Shown here piece by piece: positions 34,291-42,410 of a stretch of DNA of 64,000 nucleotides. Numbering within the stretch: position 1 is the first letter of the stretch; each line of letters starts with the position of its first letter. Under the pieces are notes generated by a model, which did not search any database, was not told the origin of the DNA, and saw only the letters and a list, made by a program, of their open reading frames with translations. Source of the stretch: NORP110 sp051251595 (GTDB taxonomy: Bacteria; Pseudomonadota; Alphaproteobacteria; Rhodobacterales; Rhodobacteraceae); NCBI GenBank assembly GCA_051251595.1, contig JBPOFA010000008.1, positions 62,001 through 126,000 on the forward strand, in the 5' to 3' direction. The translations under genes were made by a program, and so were the position numbers.

Positions 34291-35126
34291 TCCGGTTTCC
34301 CCTCGTCCAAAATATCCAGCGCTTTGGTCCATTCTTCGGGCTCTACCCGGACGAAATGGGTGATCTCACGATCTTCCAGAAACGGAATGCCTTTGCACAT
34401 CTTGGTGTTGCAGATGATCACCCGAGGCTGGGCGTCGGAATGGGCACGGGCCGCATCAAAAGCCGCCACAACCGCATCCATGTCGTTGCCGTCAACCGAT
34501 TGGGCAAACCAGCCAAACGCTTCCCATTTGGCGGCTTCAGGCACTTGCGCAAGGGCCTGCGTTGTTGGCCCGTCCGCCTGCTGGTTGTTGAAATCAACAA
34601 CCGCGATCAGGTTGTCCAGCTTCCATTGAACCGCTGACATCACGGCCTCCCAGGTTGACCCCTCACCCAGCTCGCCATCTGACAACATGTTATAGACAAA
34701 GGCCGGGTTGTTTTTGCGCTTTAGCCCCAATGCCGCACCAACAGCGATCCCCAGTCCGTGGCCCAGGGACCCGCCCGTAATCTCCATCCCCGGCGTATAG
34801 GCCGCCATGCCAGACATCGGCATCCGGCTGTCATCCATGCCATAGGTGCCAATTTCGTCCTCGGGCAGAATGCCGGCCTCTATCATCGCGGCGTAAAGCG
34901 CGATGGCGTAATGACCGATGGACAGGTAAAAGCGGTCGCGCCCTTCCCATTCCGGGTCATGCGCCCGGTAGGTCATTGCATGAAAATAGGACACGGCCAG
35001 CACATCCGCGACGCCAAGCGCCTGCCCGATATAGCCCTGTCCCTGGACTTCGCCCATCAACAGCGCATTGCGCCGTATGGCCCAGGCCCGTCGCGCCAAA
35101 CTGACGTTTGATCCACTCACGCTCAT
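34287..35126 (-). CDS. Transketolase-like protein, N-terminal (TPP) subunit
   Basis: A 279-residue TPP-binding half. GHYAIALYAAMIEAGILPED contains the conserved His, LGHGLGIAVGAALGLK follows, and SDGELGEGSTWEA with NNQQADG makes the diphosphate/Mg2+ motif (G-D-G-like to N-N). AAGGGGGGAT precedes the ATG at 35126. It is the first gene of the minus-strand operon with its partner subunit and the SDR. It is divergent from the SAF-domain oxidoreductase across 141 bases carrying a palindrome. Confidence 0.92.
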   Translation of the reverse strand: MSVSGSNVSLARRAWAIRRNALLMGEVQGQGYIGQALGVADVLAVSYFHAMTYRAHDPEWEGRDRFYLSIGHYAIALYAAMIEAGILPEDEIGTYGMDDSRMPMSGMAAYTPGMEITGGSLGHGLGIAVGAALGLKRKNNPAFVYNMLSDGELGEGSTWEAVMSAVQWKLDNLIAVVDFNNQQADGPTTQALAQVPEAAKWEAFGWFAQSVDGNDMDAVVAAFDAARAHSDAQPRVIICNTKMCKGIPFLEDREITHFVRVEPEEWTKALDILDEGKPE

Positions 35127-35201
35127 GCTGATCCCCCCTTGTTTGGGGCACAAGAGGCCATTTGGGACGTCACAAAACAAGATATTTCTCTTAACACAAT
35201 G

Positions 35202-35216
35202 TGAAGCACAGCTTCA
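35202..35216. promoter_or_regulatory. Palindrome in the transketolase/SAF divergent promoter
   Basis: TGAAGC-ACA-GCTTCA, perfect, roughly midway between the two divergent starts. It differs from TGGTATACCA, so another regulator (possibly the LysR at 31539) may act here. Confidence 0.5.
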
Positions 35217-35267
35217 TTATCAAGCACGTCAACCGTGATACGGTCCAAAAAACTCCGGAGGATTCCC

Positions 35268-36599
35268 ATGAATTTGTCAGCGCTTCTTGCCGCCCGTGAA
35301 ACGCCAATCCGCATTGGCCTGATCGGCGCTGGAAAGTTTGGATCGATGATCCTGGCCCAGGCCAAATATATCGACAATTACCAAGTTGTTGGCATCGCTG
35401 ATCTGGATGTGGACAAGGCCAAAGCCTCTTTGGCGCGCACCGGATGGGACACGGATCAATACGGTGCAAAATCCATGCAGCAGGCCGTGAGCGACGGAAC
35501 GACCTGCCTGACCGAAGACGCGGCAGACCTGTTCGCCTGTTCTGAAATCGACTGCATCATAGAGGCGACCGGCCATCCGCTGGCCGGAACCCGCCACGGG
35601 CTGGCCGCCATAGATGCGGGCAAGCATGTGATCATGGTCAATGTAGAGGCCGACGTTCTGTGCGGCGCCGTTCTGGCAAATCGCGCGAAACAGGCCGGTG
35701 TGGTCTATTCCATGGCCTATGGCGACCAACCCGCCGCAATTTGTGAACTTGTGGATTGGGTGCATTCCTGTGGATTTGAACTGATCGCCGCGGGCAAAGG
35801 AATGAATTTCGCACCGCCCTATCGCTATTCCACCCCCGACACGGTCTGGGGCTATTTCGGGTGGAGCGATGAGGAAGTCGCGGCTGGGGATTTCAACCCG
35901 AAAATGTACAATTCCTTCACCGACGGCACCAAGGCCGCCATCGAAATGGCCGCCGTGGCCAATGCCACCGGCATGGATTGCCCAGAGGATGGCCTGGCCT
36001 TTCATCCTGCCGGACTGCAAGACCTGGCCTCCGTGTTCAAACCGCAAAGCGCGGGCGGCCAGCTGACCAAAGCGGGGCTTGTTGACATCGCGTCCAGCCG
36101 GGAACCGGATGGGCGGGTAGTTTTGAACAATATCCAATATGGCATGTTTGTCACTTTCCGCGCCCCGGACGACTACACGCGGGCCTGTTTTCAGCAATAC
36201 GGCCTGCTGACCGATGAAACAGGTTGGTACGGGTCCATGTGGCGCCCGTTCCACTTGATCGGGTTGGAAACCTCTGTTTCCGTGCTGTCCGCCTGCCTTC
36301 GAAACGAAGCCACCGGCAGTTCGACACGCTGGCGCGCCGACGCGGTCGCGACCTCCAAGGGGGACTTCGGCGCAGGGGAGTATCTGGACGGCGAAGGCGG
36401 GTACAAGCTTTGGGCAAAGGCGATCCCCGCCACTCTGTCACAAAAGCACAATGCCCTTCCCATAGGGCTGGCCCATCACATCAAGCTGAAAAAGCCGATC
36501 AAAAAGGATCAGATCGTCAGTATCGAGGATGTGGAAATCGTCGAGGACAAAGACATCTTTGCCCTGCGCGACGACCAAAAGGCCTTTTTAGACGGCTGA
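35268..36599 (+). CDS. SAF-domain NAD(P)-dependent oxidoreductase (homoserine dehydrogenase-like)
   Basis: A 443-residue protein with an N-terminal Rossmann domain (IRIGLIGAGKFGSMILAQ, VVGIADLDVDKAKASL), a middle Gfo/Idh- or homoserine dehydrogenase-like catalytic part (ATGHPLAGTRHGLAAIDAGK) and a C-terminal SAF domain (ALPIGLAHHIKLKKPIKKDQ, VSIEDVEIV). Proteins of this build occur in sugar and polyol catabolic loci, but their reaction is not settled. CCGGAGG precedes the ATG. It is divergent from the transketolase operon and overlaps the convergent otnI by 12 bases. Confidence 0.82.
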   Translation: MNLSALLAARETPIRIGLIGAGKFGSMILAQAKYIDNYQVVGIADLDVDKAKASLARTGWDTDQYGAKSMQQAVSDGTTCLTEDAADLFACSEIDCIIEATGHPLAGTRHGLAAIDAGKHVIMVNVEADVLCGAVLANRAKQAGVVYSMAYGDQPAAICELVDWVHSCGFELIAAGKGMNFAPPYRYSTPDTVWGYFGWSDEEVAAGDFNPKMYNSFTDGTKAAIEMAAVANATGMDCPEDGLAFHPAGLQDLASVFKPQSAGGQLTKAGLVDIASSREPDGRVVLNNIQYGMFVTFRAPDDYTRACFQQYGLLTDETGWYGSMWRPFHLIGLETSVSVLSACLRNEATGSSTRWRADAVATSKGDFGAGEYLDGEGGYKLWAKAIPATLSQKHNALPIGLAHHIKLKKPIKKDQIVSIEDVEIVEDKDIFALRDDQKAFLDG

Positions 36600-37334
36600 C
36601 ATCCAGTCAAGGCTGGCATCGGTATCCCCGACGGGTTTGTATTCGGCACCCACGGGCGCGGTCCAGCCGATATCCCGCAGCACCTGCCAGATATGGGGGT
36701 AGTTCAGCTCTCCATGATCTGGGGTTCCCCGGTCGGGGACAGAGGCCACCTGCACATGCCCAATCAAAGGCAACAGGCATTCCAGTCGCCGTGAAACGTC
36801 GCCCTCCATCTGTTGCACGTGGTAGCAATCAAACATCAGTTTGAGGTTCGGCAGGGCCAGTTCCTCGATCAGTTGCTGGGCTTGCGCGGTCGTTTGCAGA
36901 AAATACCCCGGCGCATCGTAATGGTTCAGCGGCTCTATCAGGATCGTGATGTCACCGGCCCTGGCGCACGCATAGCGCAACGTATCGACAAAGGCCGCCC
37001 GCGCATCAGCGCCTTGGGCAAACCCGGCCATCACATGCACGTTCGGCGTGCCAATGGCGGCAGCGTAATCCAGCGCCTCATCCACAAGGGCGCGGGCCTC
37101 TTGCGATCGCCCGGGCAGCACGCTCATCCCGTTTTCACCCAGAGCGCCGCGCCGCGTGTTCAACCCCAGCATGGGCAGGCCCGTCTCTTGCAATGCTGCC
37201 TTCATTTCAGCGACCGGGACCTCAAAAGGCCAGTGGCACTCTACCGCATCAAACCCAGCAGCCTTGGCCGCGCGAATTGCATCCGGCAAAGACCGGTCTG
37301 TCCACAAGAACCCCAAATTCGCAGATAGTCGCAT
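36588..37334 (-). CDS. otnI: 2-oxo-tetronate isomerase-like (hydroxypyruvate isomerase family)
   Basis: A 248-residue TIM-barrel protein of the Hyi/OtnI family. In the tetronate route OtnI interconverts 2-oxo- and 3-oxo-tetronate. Metal-site residues appear in LIEPLNHYDAPGYFL (Glu, His), LMFDCYHVQQMEGD (Asp, His), GHVQVASVPDRGTPDHGELN (His, Glu). The ATG at 37334 overlaps the otnC stop as TGATG; an ATG four codons upstream is possible. It is the last gene of ltnD-otnK-otnC-otnI. Hydroxypyruvate isomerase activity is the main alternative. Confidence 0.8.
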   Translation of the reverse strand: MRLSANLGFLWTDRSLPDAIRAAKAAGFDAVECHWPFEVPVAEMKAALQETGLPMLGLNTRRGALGENGMSVLPGRSQEARALVDEALDYAAAIGTPNVHVMAGFAQGADARAAFVDTLRYACARAGDITILIEPLNHYDAPGYFLQTTAQAQQLIEELALPNLKLMFDCYHVQQMEGDVSRRLECLLPLIGHVQVASVPDRGTPDHGELNYPHIWQVLRDIGWTAPVGAEYKPVGDTDASLDWMSAV

Positions 37335-37984
37335 CAGTCTTCCCATTCCACATTAAACCGCGTGACCACATCGCGCACCTGGTCCTCGTTCAACGGGCGC
37401 AGCGGCATCCCCCGCGTCAGCATCGCCAGACGTGCCGTGTCTTCCAGCTCTTCAATGGCATAACAGGCCGCCTCGACATCTTTGCCCGACACGACAGGCC
37501 CGTGATTGGCCAGCATCACCGCCGACCGCTTGCCCGCCAAACCGCGCACCGCGTCGCCCATGGCCGGGTCGCCGGGCAAAAATATCGGCAGCAGTTTGAC
37601 CTTACCCAGCTTCATGATCGAATAGGGCGTCAGAGGTGGCAGAAAGTTATCCGCGTCCGTGTCTTGCAGCATCGACAAGGCGACCGCGTGACAAGAATGC
37701 AAATGCACCACGGCCCCCGCTGCGCTGCGCGTGTCGTAAAACGCACTGTGCAGAGGCATTTCCTTGGTCGGCGCATCCCCGTCGATATGCAGGCCCTTGC
37801 CATCAAACCGCGACAGCCGCGCCGGATCCAACCGGCCAAAGCACGATCCCGTCGGCGTCACCAACAGCCCCCCATCCGGGGTGCGGGCGGAAATATTGCC
37901 AGATGATCCCCCGGTCAGCCCGCGATCAAACATGGACCGGGCCAAGGTGCAGATCATCTCTCGCAGATTTGCCTCTTGCGTCAT
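37334..37984 (-). CDS. otnC: 3-oxo-tetronate 4-phosphate decarboxylase-like (class II aldolase family)
   Basis: A 216-residue class II aldolase/adducin-fold protein. GGSSGNISART forms the phosphate loop, VVHLHSCHAVALS supplies two zinc His, and ANHGPVVSGKD the third region. In the OtnC branch it decarboxylates 3-oxo-tetronate 4-phosphate to dihydroxyacetone phosphate; L-fuculose-phosphate-type aldolases are relatives. It overlaps otnK by ATGA and otnI by TGATG, so the three products are made together. The assignment rests mainly on the otnK neighbour. Confidence 0.85.
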   Translation of the reverse strand: MTQEANLREMICTLARSMFDRGLTGGSSGNISARTPDGGLLVTPTGSCFGRLDPARLSRFDGKGLHIDGDAPTKEMPLHSAFYDTRSAAGAVVHLHSCHAVALSMLQDTDADNFLPPLTPYSIMKLGKVKLLPIFLPGDPAMGDAVRGLAGKRSAVMLANHGPVVSGKDVEAACYAIEELEDTARLAMLTRGMPLRPLNEDQVRDVVTRFNVEWED

Positions 37985-39243
37985 AATTCATCCAGCCTTT
38001 GCAATGCCTTATGGAAGAAATCTTCATCGCCAAAGTTGCCCGACTTCAAGGCCAGCGCAACGGGGGTTCCACCGCTCTGCGCAAAACACCACGGCACGCC
38101 GGGCGCAATTTCCGGCCCCACGTCCAGCCGATCCACCCCAAAGGCCTGTGTCACCGCGCCGGACGTTTCGCCACCAGCCACGACGAACCGCGCGAACCCG
38201 ATCCCCTTGGCGTGAATGGCGATCTTGGCCAAAGCATGCTCTACAATTTCGCCAGCCTTATCGCGCCCCAAAACCTCTTGTGCCTTGCGCACCAGATCAG
38301 GGGTGGCCGTGGCATAAATCAACGGCACCCCGTCTTGTCTTGCCAACCAATCCAACGCCGGCTGCACCCCGTCATTGACCAGCTCAAGCGGGTCAAGCTG
38401 CAGGCTGGGATGGTCCTTTGCATAGGTTTTCACCTGCGCCTGCGTCATCGCCGAACAGGACCCGGACAGAACCAAGGCGCGCCCGTCTGGCGCGGCATAG
38501 GAAACGCCGGAAACGGCATCCTCCAACAGTCCCTGCTCTCGATATAGATCGGGCAAGGGCATCGCCAACGCGCTGCCCCCTGTCATCAGCGCCATGTTCT
38601 GACAGGCCCGCGCGATTGCAATCAGATCGTCATTCGCGACGGCATCCATGATCACATGCCGCGTGCCCTTTTCCGCCAAGGCGTTCAGGGCTGCACCGAT
38701 CGCCTCTGCCCCCTGCGCGACCACCAAACGAGACACCAGATCGACGGGCGCCGTCACTTGCGGCGCCAAAAGCCGCATCAGATTGCTGTCGCGCATGGGC
38801 GTCAGCGGATGATCCTTCATCGGGCTTTCGGCCAATGGCTGTTGCCCCACAAACAGATTTCCCATGAATATGCTGCGCCCGTTTTCAGGGAAAGCCGGGC
38901 AATAGATCGTTTGATCTGCGTCGAGTCCGCTCATCAAAGCCTCGGCCACGGGGCCGATATTGCCCTTGGGCGTTGAATCAAAGGTAGAACAGTATTTCCA
39001 AAAGAACCGCTTGGCCCCTGCGCCTTTCAACCAGTCCAAGGCCGACAGGGCCTGCGCCGTGGCGTCCTCTGCCGGATTGGTGCGGATTTTGAGCGCAACA
39101 ACCTCAAACGGGGCCGGATCTGCGGCCGGTTCATCAGGCACACCAATGCGCAGCGACACCCGCGCCCCGCTGCGGGCCAGCAACCCGGCAAGGTCTGTCG
39201 CACCGGTAAAATCATCCGCAATCGCGCCGAAAATCGCCCCCAC
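37981..39243 (-). CDS. otnK: 3-oxo-tetronate kinase-like (DUF1537 four-carbon acid sugar kinase)
   Basis: A 420-residue DUF1537 kinase. It opens with GAIADDFTGATDLAGLLARS, the family's substrate-binding motif with paired Asp, and has the Gly-rich nucleotide region VVAGGETSGAVTQAFGVDRL near 350-370. Family members phosphorylate 3-oxo-tetronates, D-threonate or D-erythronate derivatives. GTG start at 39243 with GGGAGGG upstream. It follows ltnD by 3 bases. Related kinases act on other oxo-acids (for example 3-oxo-isoapionate), so the exact substrate stays open. Confidence 0.88.
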   Translation of the reverse strand: MGAIFGAIADDFTGATDLAGLLARSGARVSLRIGVPDEPAADPAPFEVVALKIRTNPAEDATAQALSALDWLKGAGAKRFFWKYCSTFDSTPKGNIGPVAEALMSGLDADQTIYCPAFPENGRSIFMGNLFVGQQPLAESPMKDHPLTPMRDSNLMRLLAPQVTAPVDLVSRLVVAQGAEAIGAALNALAEKGTRHVIMDAVANDDLIAIARACQNMALMTGGSALAMPLPDLYREQGLLEDAVSGVSYAAPDGRALVLSGSCSAMTQAQVKTYAKDHPSLQLDPLELVNDGVQPALDWLARQDGVPLIYATATPDLVRKAQEVLGRDKAGEIVEHALAKIAIHAKGIGFARFVVAGGETSGAVTQAFGVDRLDVGPEIAPGVPWCFAQSGGTPVALALKSGNFGDEDFFHKALQRLDEL

Positions 39244-39246
39244 GGC

Positions 39247-40146
39247 CTAGCCCTCCCCCGGCAAGGTCAGACCCGCATTGCGCGCATAGACCTTGGCCAC
39301 GGCGGCATCGTCCTCTTTGCCAAGCCCGGACCCAGAGGCTGCCAGATATTGCTGCAAAGCGGCCGCTGTCAAAGGCGCACCGAACTTGGAATCCTTTGCA
39401 ATATCCATAACGATTCCAAGGTCTTTCAACCAAATATCAATGGCACTCAGCGGCGTGTAATCCCCCGAAATCACATGAGGCGCGCGGCTTTCCAGGGCCC
39501 AGCTTGTCCCGGCGCATTGCTGGATCACCTCTAGGAATTGATCCGGATCAACGCCTTGGGTCATGCCAAAAGTAATCGCCTCTCCCATGGCGGCGATGTG
39601 AATGCCAACCAGCATCTGGTTCACCGCCTTCATCGACGATCCTGTACCCACATCTTCGCCCAGTTCAAACACGCGTTCAGACATGGCGTTCAAAGCTGGT
39701 CGGGCCTTGTCAAATGCCACAGCGCTGCCCGCTGCAAGGATCGACAATGTTCCATCCCCCGCCCGCAAGGTTCCGCCCGAAACCGGGGCGTCCAGATATT
39801 CCAGCCCCAGCTTGGCACACCGCGCGGCCAGGTCACGTGCCACATCCGGGGCCACAGTTGCGCATGCCACAACGACAGTCCCTGCCGCCAGCTTTTGCGC
39901 AATCCCGTTGTCGCCAAACAAGACCGCTTCTGTCTGCGCGGCATTGACGACGACGATGACGACCGCATCCAAAGTCGGGGCGACCTCTTCAATCGTGCCG
40001 GGGGCCCCGCCCTCGGCTTGAAACCGGGCTACGGCGTCCGCGTTAATGTCAAATCCATGGGTGGTAAGCCCGGCCCGCAACAGGGCCCCCGCCATGCCAA
40101 AACCCATTGCGCCCAATCCGAAAATTGCCACTGCTCCGCTTGCCAT
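39247..40146 (-). CDS. ltnD: L-threonate dehydrogenase-like beta-hydroxyacid dehydrogenase
   Basis: A 299-residue 3-hydroxyisobutyrate dehydrogenase-family enzyme. Rossmann motif IFGLGAMGFGMAGALLRAG, substrate loop LDAPVSGGTLRAG, and catalytic Lys in GSSMKAVNQMLVG. In tetronate operons LtnD oxidises L-threonate to 2-oxo-tetronate. GAGGA lies 6 bases before the ATG at 40146 (another ATG at 40152 abuts it). A much longer upstream frame is spurious. The operator at 40176 lies 30 bases before the start. Confidence 0.85.
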   Translation of the reverse strand: MASGAVAIFGLGAMGFGMAGALLRAGLTTHGFDINADAVARFQAEGGAPGTIEEVAPTLDAVVIVVVNAAQTEAVLFGDNGIAQKLAAGTVVVACATVAPDVARDLAARCAKLGLEYLDAPVSGGTLRAGDGTLSILAAGSAVAFDKARPALNAMSERVFELGEDVGTGSSMKAVNQMLVGIHIAAMGEAITFGMTQGVDPDQFLEVIQQCAGTSWALESRAPHVISGDYTPLSAIDIWLKDLGIVMDIAKDSKFGAPLTAAALQQYLAASGSGLGKEDDAAVAKVYARNAGLTLPGEG

Positions 40147-40175
40147 TTCCATTCCTCTTTTGCTGGATGAAAAAA

Positions 40176-40185
40176 TGGTATACCA
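40176..40185. promoter_or_regulatory. GntR operator (copy 4), between ltnD and cycloisomerase genes
   Basis: TGGTATACCA in AAAATGGTATACCAAATC, in the 117-base divergent region. It could regulate the tetronate operon, the cycloisomerase-PhyH operon, or both. Confidence 0.7.
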
Positions 40186-40263
40186 AATCTTTCTGTATTC
40201 CAAGCGCATTGACGTGGCAACGTTTTCGGGCGCAGATATGTGAAAGATTAAAGGGCTTTGCAG

Positions 40264-41433
40264 ATGAAAATCACCCGCGTCACCAGCCATGTCCTGCAGT
40301 ACGACCTGCCCGAAGAGCTGGGGTATTCGCAGCAATTTTACGCCAAACGGACCTGTCATTTGGTCGAGGTGGAGACGGATGAAGGCATCACCGGTTGGGG
40401 GGAATGTTTTGGTCCGGGCACGGTCGCGCTGGCCAATAAGGGCATCGTCGAAAAGGTGATTCAGCCGCTCATCCTGGGCATGGACCCGATGGACCGCGAC
40501 GTGATTTGGCACAAAGTCTATAACCTGTTGCGCGACCATGGGCAAAAAGGCATGCCAATGCAGGCCTTGTCAGGCGTGGATATTGCGCTCTGGGATATGG
40601 CCGGGAAAGTGGCCAACCTGCCAATTCACAAATTGATTGGCGGGGCGCATCGCAGGGATGTCGCGGTTTACGGCTATGGCATGATGCTCAAACGTGAAAG
40701 CGTTGATGATCACATCGCCCGTTTCACCGATGAAGCGGCCAGCATCCGCGACATGGGATTTGCCGCCACCAAGATGAAACTGGGGCTTGGCCCGCGCGCC
40801 GATGTGAAACTGGCCAAGGCGGTGCGGCGCGGTGTTGGGGATGATTTCAGGTTCATGGCCGATGCGAACCACTGTTACACGACCTCTGAAGCCTTTTACG
40901 TGGGGCGCGCGCTTGGGGAACTTGACGCCTATTGGTTCGAAGAGCCGATCGCGCCAGAGGACCTGGACGGTTACGCCGAATTGCGACGCGGGCTGGATGT
41001 GAACATTTCCGGCGGAGAGGCAGAGTTCAACAGGTGGGGCTGGCGCGGTATTCTGGAAAACCGAGGCCTGGACATTGCCCAGCCAGAGGTCTGCGCCCTT
41101 GGCGGGATCAGCGAATATTTGCGGGTTCTGGCCTTGTGCCATGCCCACTTTACCCCCGTGATCAATCACGTCTGGGGCAGCGCAATTGCCGTTGCAACAA
41201 ATCTGCAGCTTTTGGCCGCCATGCCGCCCCTGCCCGGCGGCTTGCATCCGTGGGAGCCGATGCTAGAGTTTGACACGACGGATAACAAATTCCGCGATGA
41301 ACTTTTGCAAGTGCCGTTGGACATTCAGGCGCAGGTGAAATCCAATGGGGGCCGCGTCACCATTCCGAATGGGCCTGGCATCGGCGTCACACCGGACAAG
41401 GACTTTATCAAGCATTACAGTTGGGAGGCTTAG
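40264..41433 (+). CDS. Mandelate racemase/muconate lactonizing enzyme family protein
   Basis: A 389-residue enolase-superfamily enzyme. Catalytic and metal positions: Lys170-x-Lys172 (KMKLGLG), Asp200 (MADANHCY), Glu226 (WFEEPIAPED), Glu252 (SGGEAEF) and His302 (VINHVWGSA). The KxK plus His set is that of the mandelate racemase subgroup. The C-terminal EPMLEFD and VTIPNGPGIGV segments resemble D-galactarolactone cycloisomerase. It is probably a sugar-acid dehydratase or lactone cycloisomerase. AAAGGG lies before the ATG; the second PhyH gene follows by one base. Confidence 0.9.
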   Translation: MKITRVTSHVLQYDLPEELGYSQQFYAKRTCHLVEVETDEGITGWGECFGPGTVALANKGIVEKVIQPLILGMDPMDRDVIWHKVYNLLRDHGQKGMPMQALSGVDIALWDMAGKVANLPIHKLIGGAHRRDVAVYGYGMMLKRESVDDHIARFTDEAASIRDMGFAATKMKLGLGPRADVKLAKAVRRGVGDDFRFMADANHCYTTSEAFYVGRALGELDAYWFEEPIAPEDLDGYAELRRGLDVNISGGEAEFNRWGWRGILENRGLDIAQPEVCALGGISEYLRVLALCHAHFTPVINHVWGSAIAVATNLQLLAAMPPLPGGLHPWEPMLEFDTTDNKFRDELLQVPLDIQAQVKSNGGRVTIPNGPGIGVTPDKDFIKHYSWEA

Positions 41434-41434
41434 C

Positions 41435-42379
41435 ATGCTGACACAGGACCAAATTTCAGAATTTGAAACCCAAGGGTTTCTGGTGCTGCCAGAGGTTATT
41501 CCTGCTGATGTGATCGCAAAGATCAAAGCCGAATATGCAGCGCTTTTGGATGATCTGTTTCAGGGATGGGTGCGCGAAGGTCGCGTGACGGACGCCCCGA
41601 ACCTGTCCTTCTGGGACAAGCTGGACCTGTCCTATTCTGCGGGATGCGACTGGTTTCAACCCATGGATATCAGCCTGCCCGGCGGCGAGATCGCCCATGA
41701 CACGCCAATGCATTTCGGGCCCGCTATCTTTGATCTGGTAACCGAAAAACGCTTGCTGGACCTGATGGAAACATTGCTTGGGCCAGAAATCACCCTGAAC
41801 CCAATCCAACATGTGCGCATCAAACCCCCGGCGCCCAATCTGGCCAAGGATGAGGCCCGCGCCCATGTGACCAGCACGGCCTGGCATCAGGATCGCGGCG
41901 TCGGCTTGGAAGCGGCTGACAAGACCCAGATGATCACGGCATGGGTCGCGATCACGGACGCGACCATTGAAAACGGGTGTTTGCAGGCCGTTCCCGGGAT
42001 TGACGGTGGCTTGCTGCCCCATTGCCCGATGAAACAAACGGCGATTGCGCCGGGTGCGCTTGACACGTCCCGGGCGGTGCCCTTGCCCGTGCCATCTGGT
42101 GGGGTCGTTCTGTTTCACCCGTTGGTGCCCCATGCTTCTTTGCCCAATACGTCCGACAGTTTCCGCTGGTCCTTTGATCTGCGCTTTAACGTCACGGGCC
42201 AAAACACCGGGCGAGACCATTTCCCCAGCTTTATCGCGCGCAGCCGATCCGCCCCTGAATCAGAGCTGACCGACTGGCGGGCGTGGAAAACGGGCTGGGA
42301 AACGGCCCGCGAGACTTTGGCGTCCAAGGCCCATATCCCGATCCACCGCTGGTCGTCCGACGCCCCGGCCTGCGCGTAA
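41435..42379 (+). CDS. Phytanoyl-CoA dioxygenase family protein (second PhyH)
   Basis: A 314-residue Fe(II)/2-oxoglutarate oxygenase. The N-terminus LTQDQISEFETQGFLVLPEV is usual for PhyH proteins; the iron site is WHQDRGVGLE (His-x-Asp) and VLFHPLVPHASLPNTS (distal His), followed by the Arg of FRWSFDLRFN. GGGAGG precedes the ATG, 1 base after the cycloisomerase stop, so both are one transcript. It differs from the PhyH at 23124 in the metal-loop sequence, so the two are not recent duplicates. Confidence 0.87.
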   Translation: MLTQDQISEFETQGFLVLPEVIPADVIAKIKAEYAALLDDLFQGWVREGRVTDAPNLSFWDKLDLSYSAGCDWFQPMDISLPGGEIAHDTPMHFGPAIFDLVTEKRLLDLMETLLGPEITLNPIQHVRIKPPAPNLAKDEARAHVTSTAWHQDRGVGLEAADKTQMITAWVAITDATIENGCLQAVPGIDGGLLPHCPMKQTAIAPGALDTSRAVPLPVPSGGVVLFHPLVPHASLPNTSDSFRWSFDLRFNVTGQNTGRDHFPSFIARSRSAPESELTDWRAWKTGWETARETLASKAHIPIHRWSSDAPACA

Positions 42380-42410
42380 ACCTGGAACACACATCAACCG
42401 GCGCGATAGA

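Noticed and set aside
32498..40146. Apiose/apionate catabolism (split apulose-phosphate transketolase plus an oxo-isoapionate-type kinase)
   Set aside because: The transketolase halves and DUF1537 kinase fit in part, but no RuBisCO-like protein, apionate lactonase or apulose kinase was found. The LtnD-OtnK-OtnC-OtnI order favours tetronates.
23091..42379. Genomic island with mobility genes
   Set aside because: The catabolic stretch has no integrase, transposase, tRNA or flanking repeat, and its codon use matches the rest of the window.
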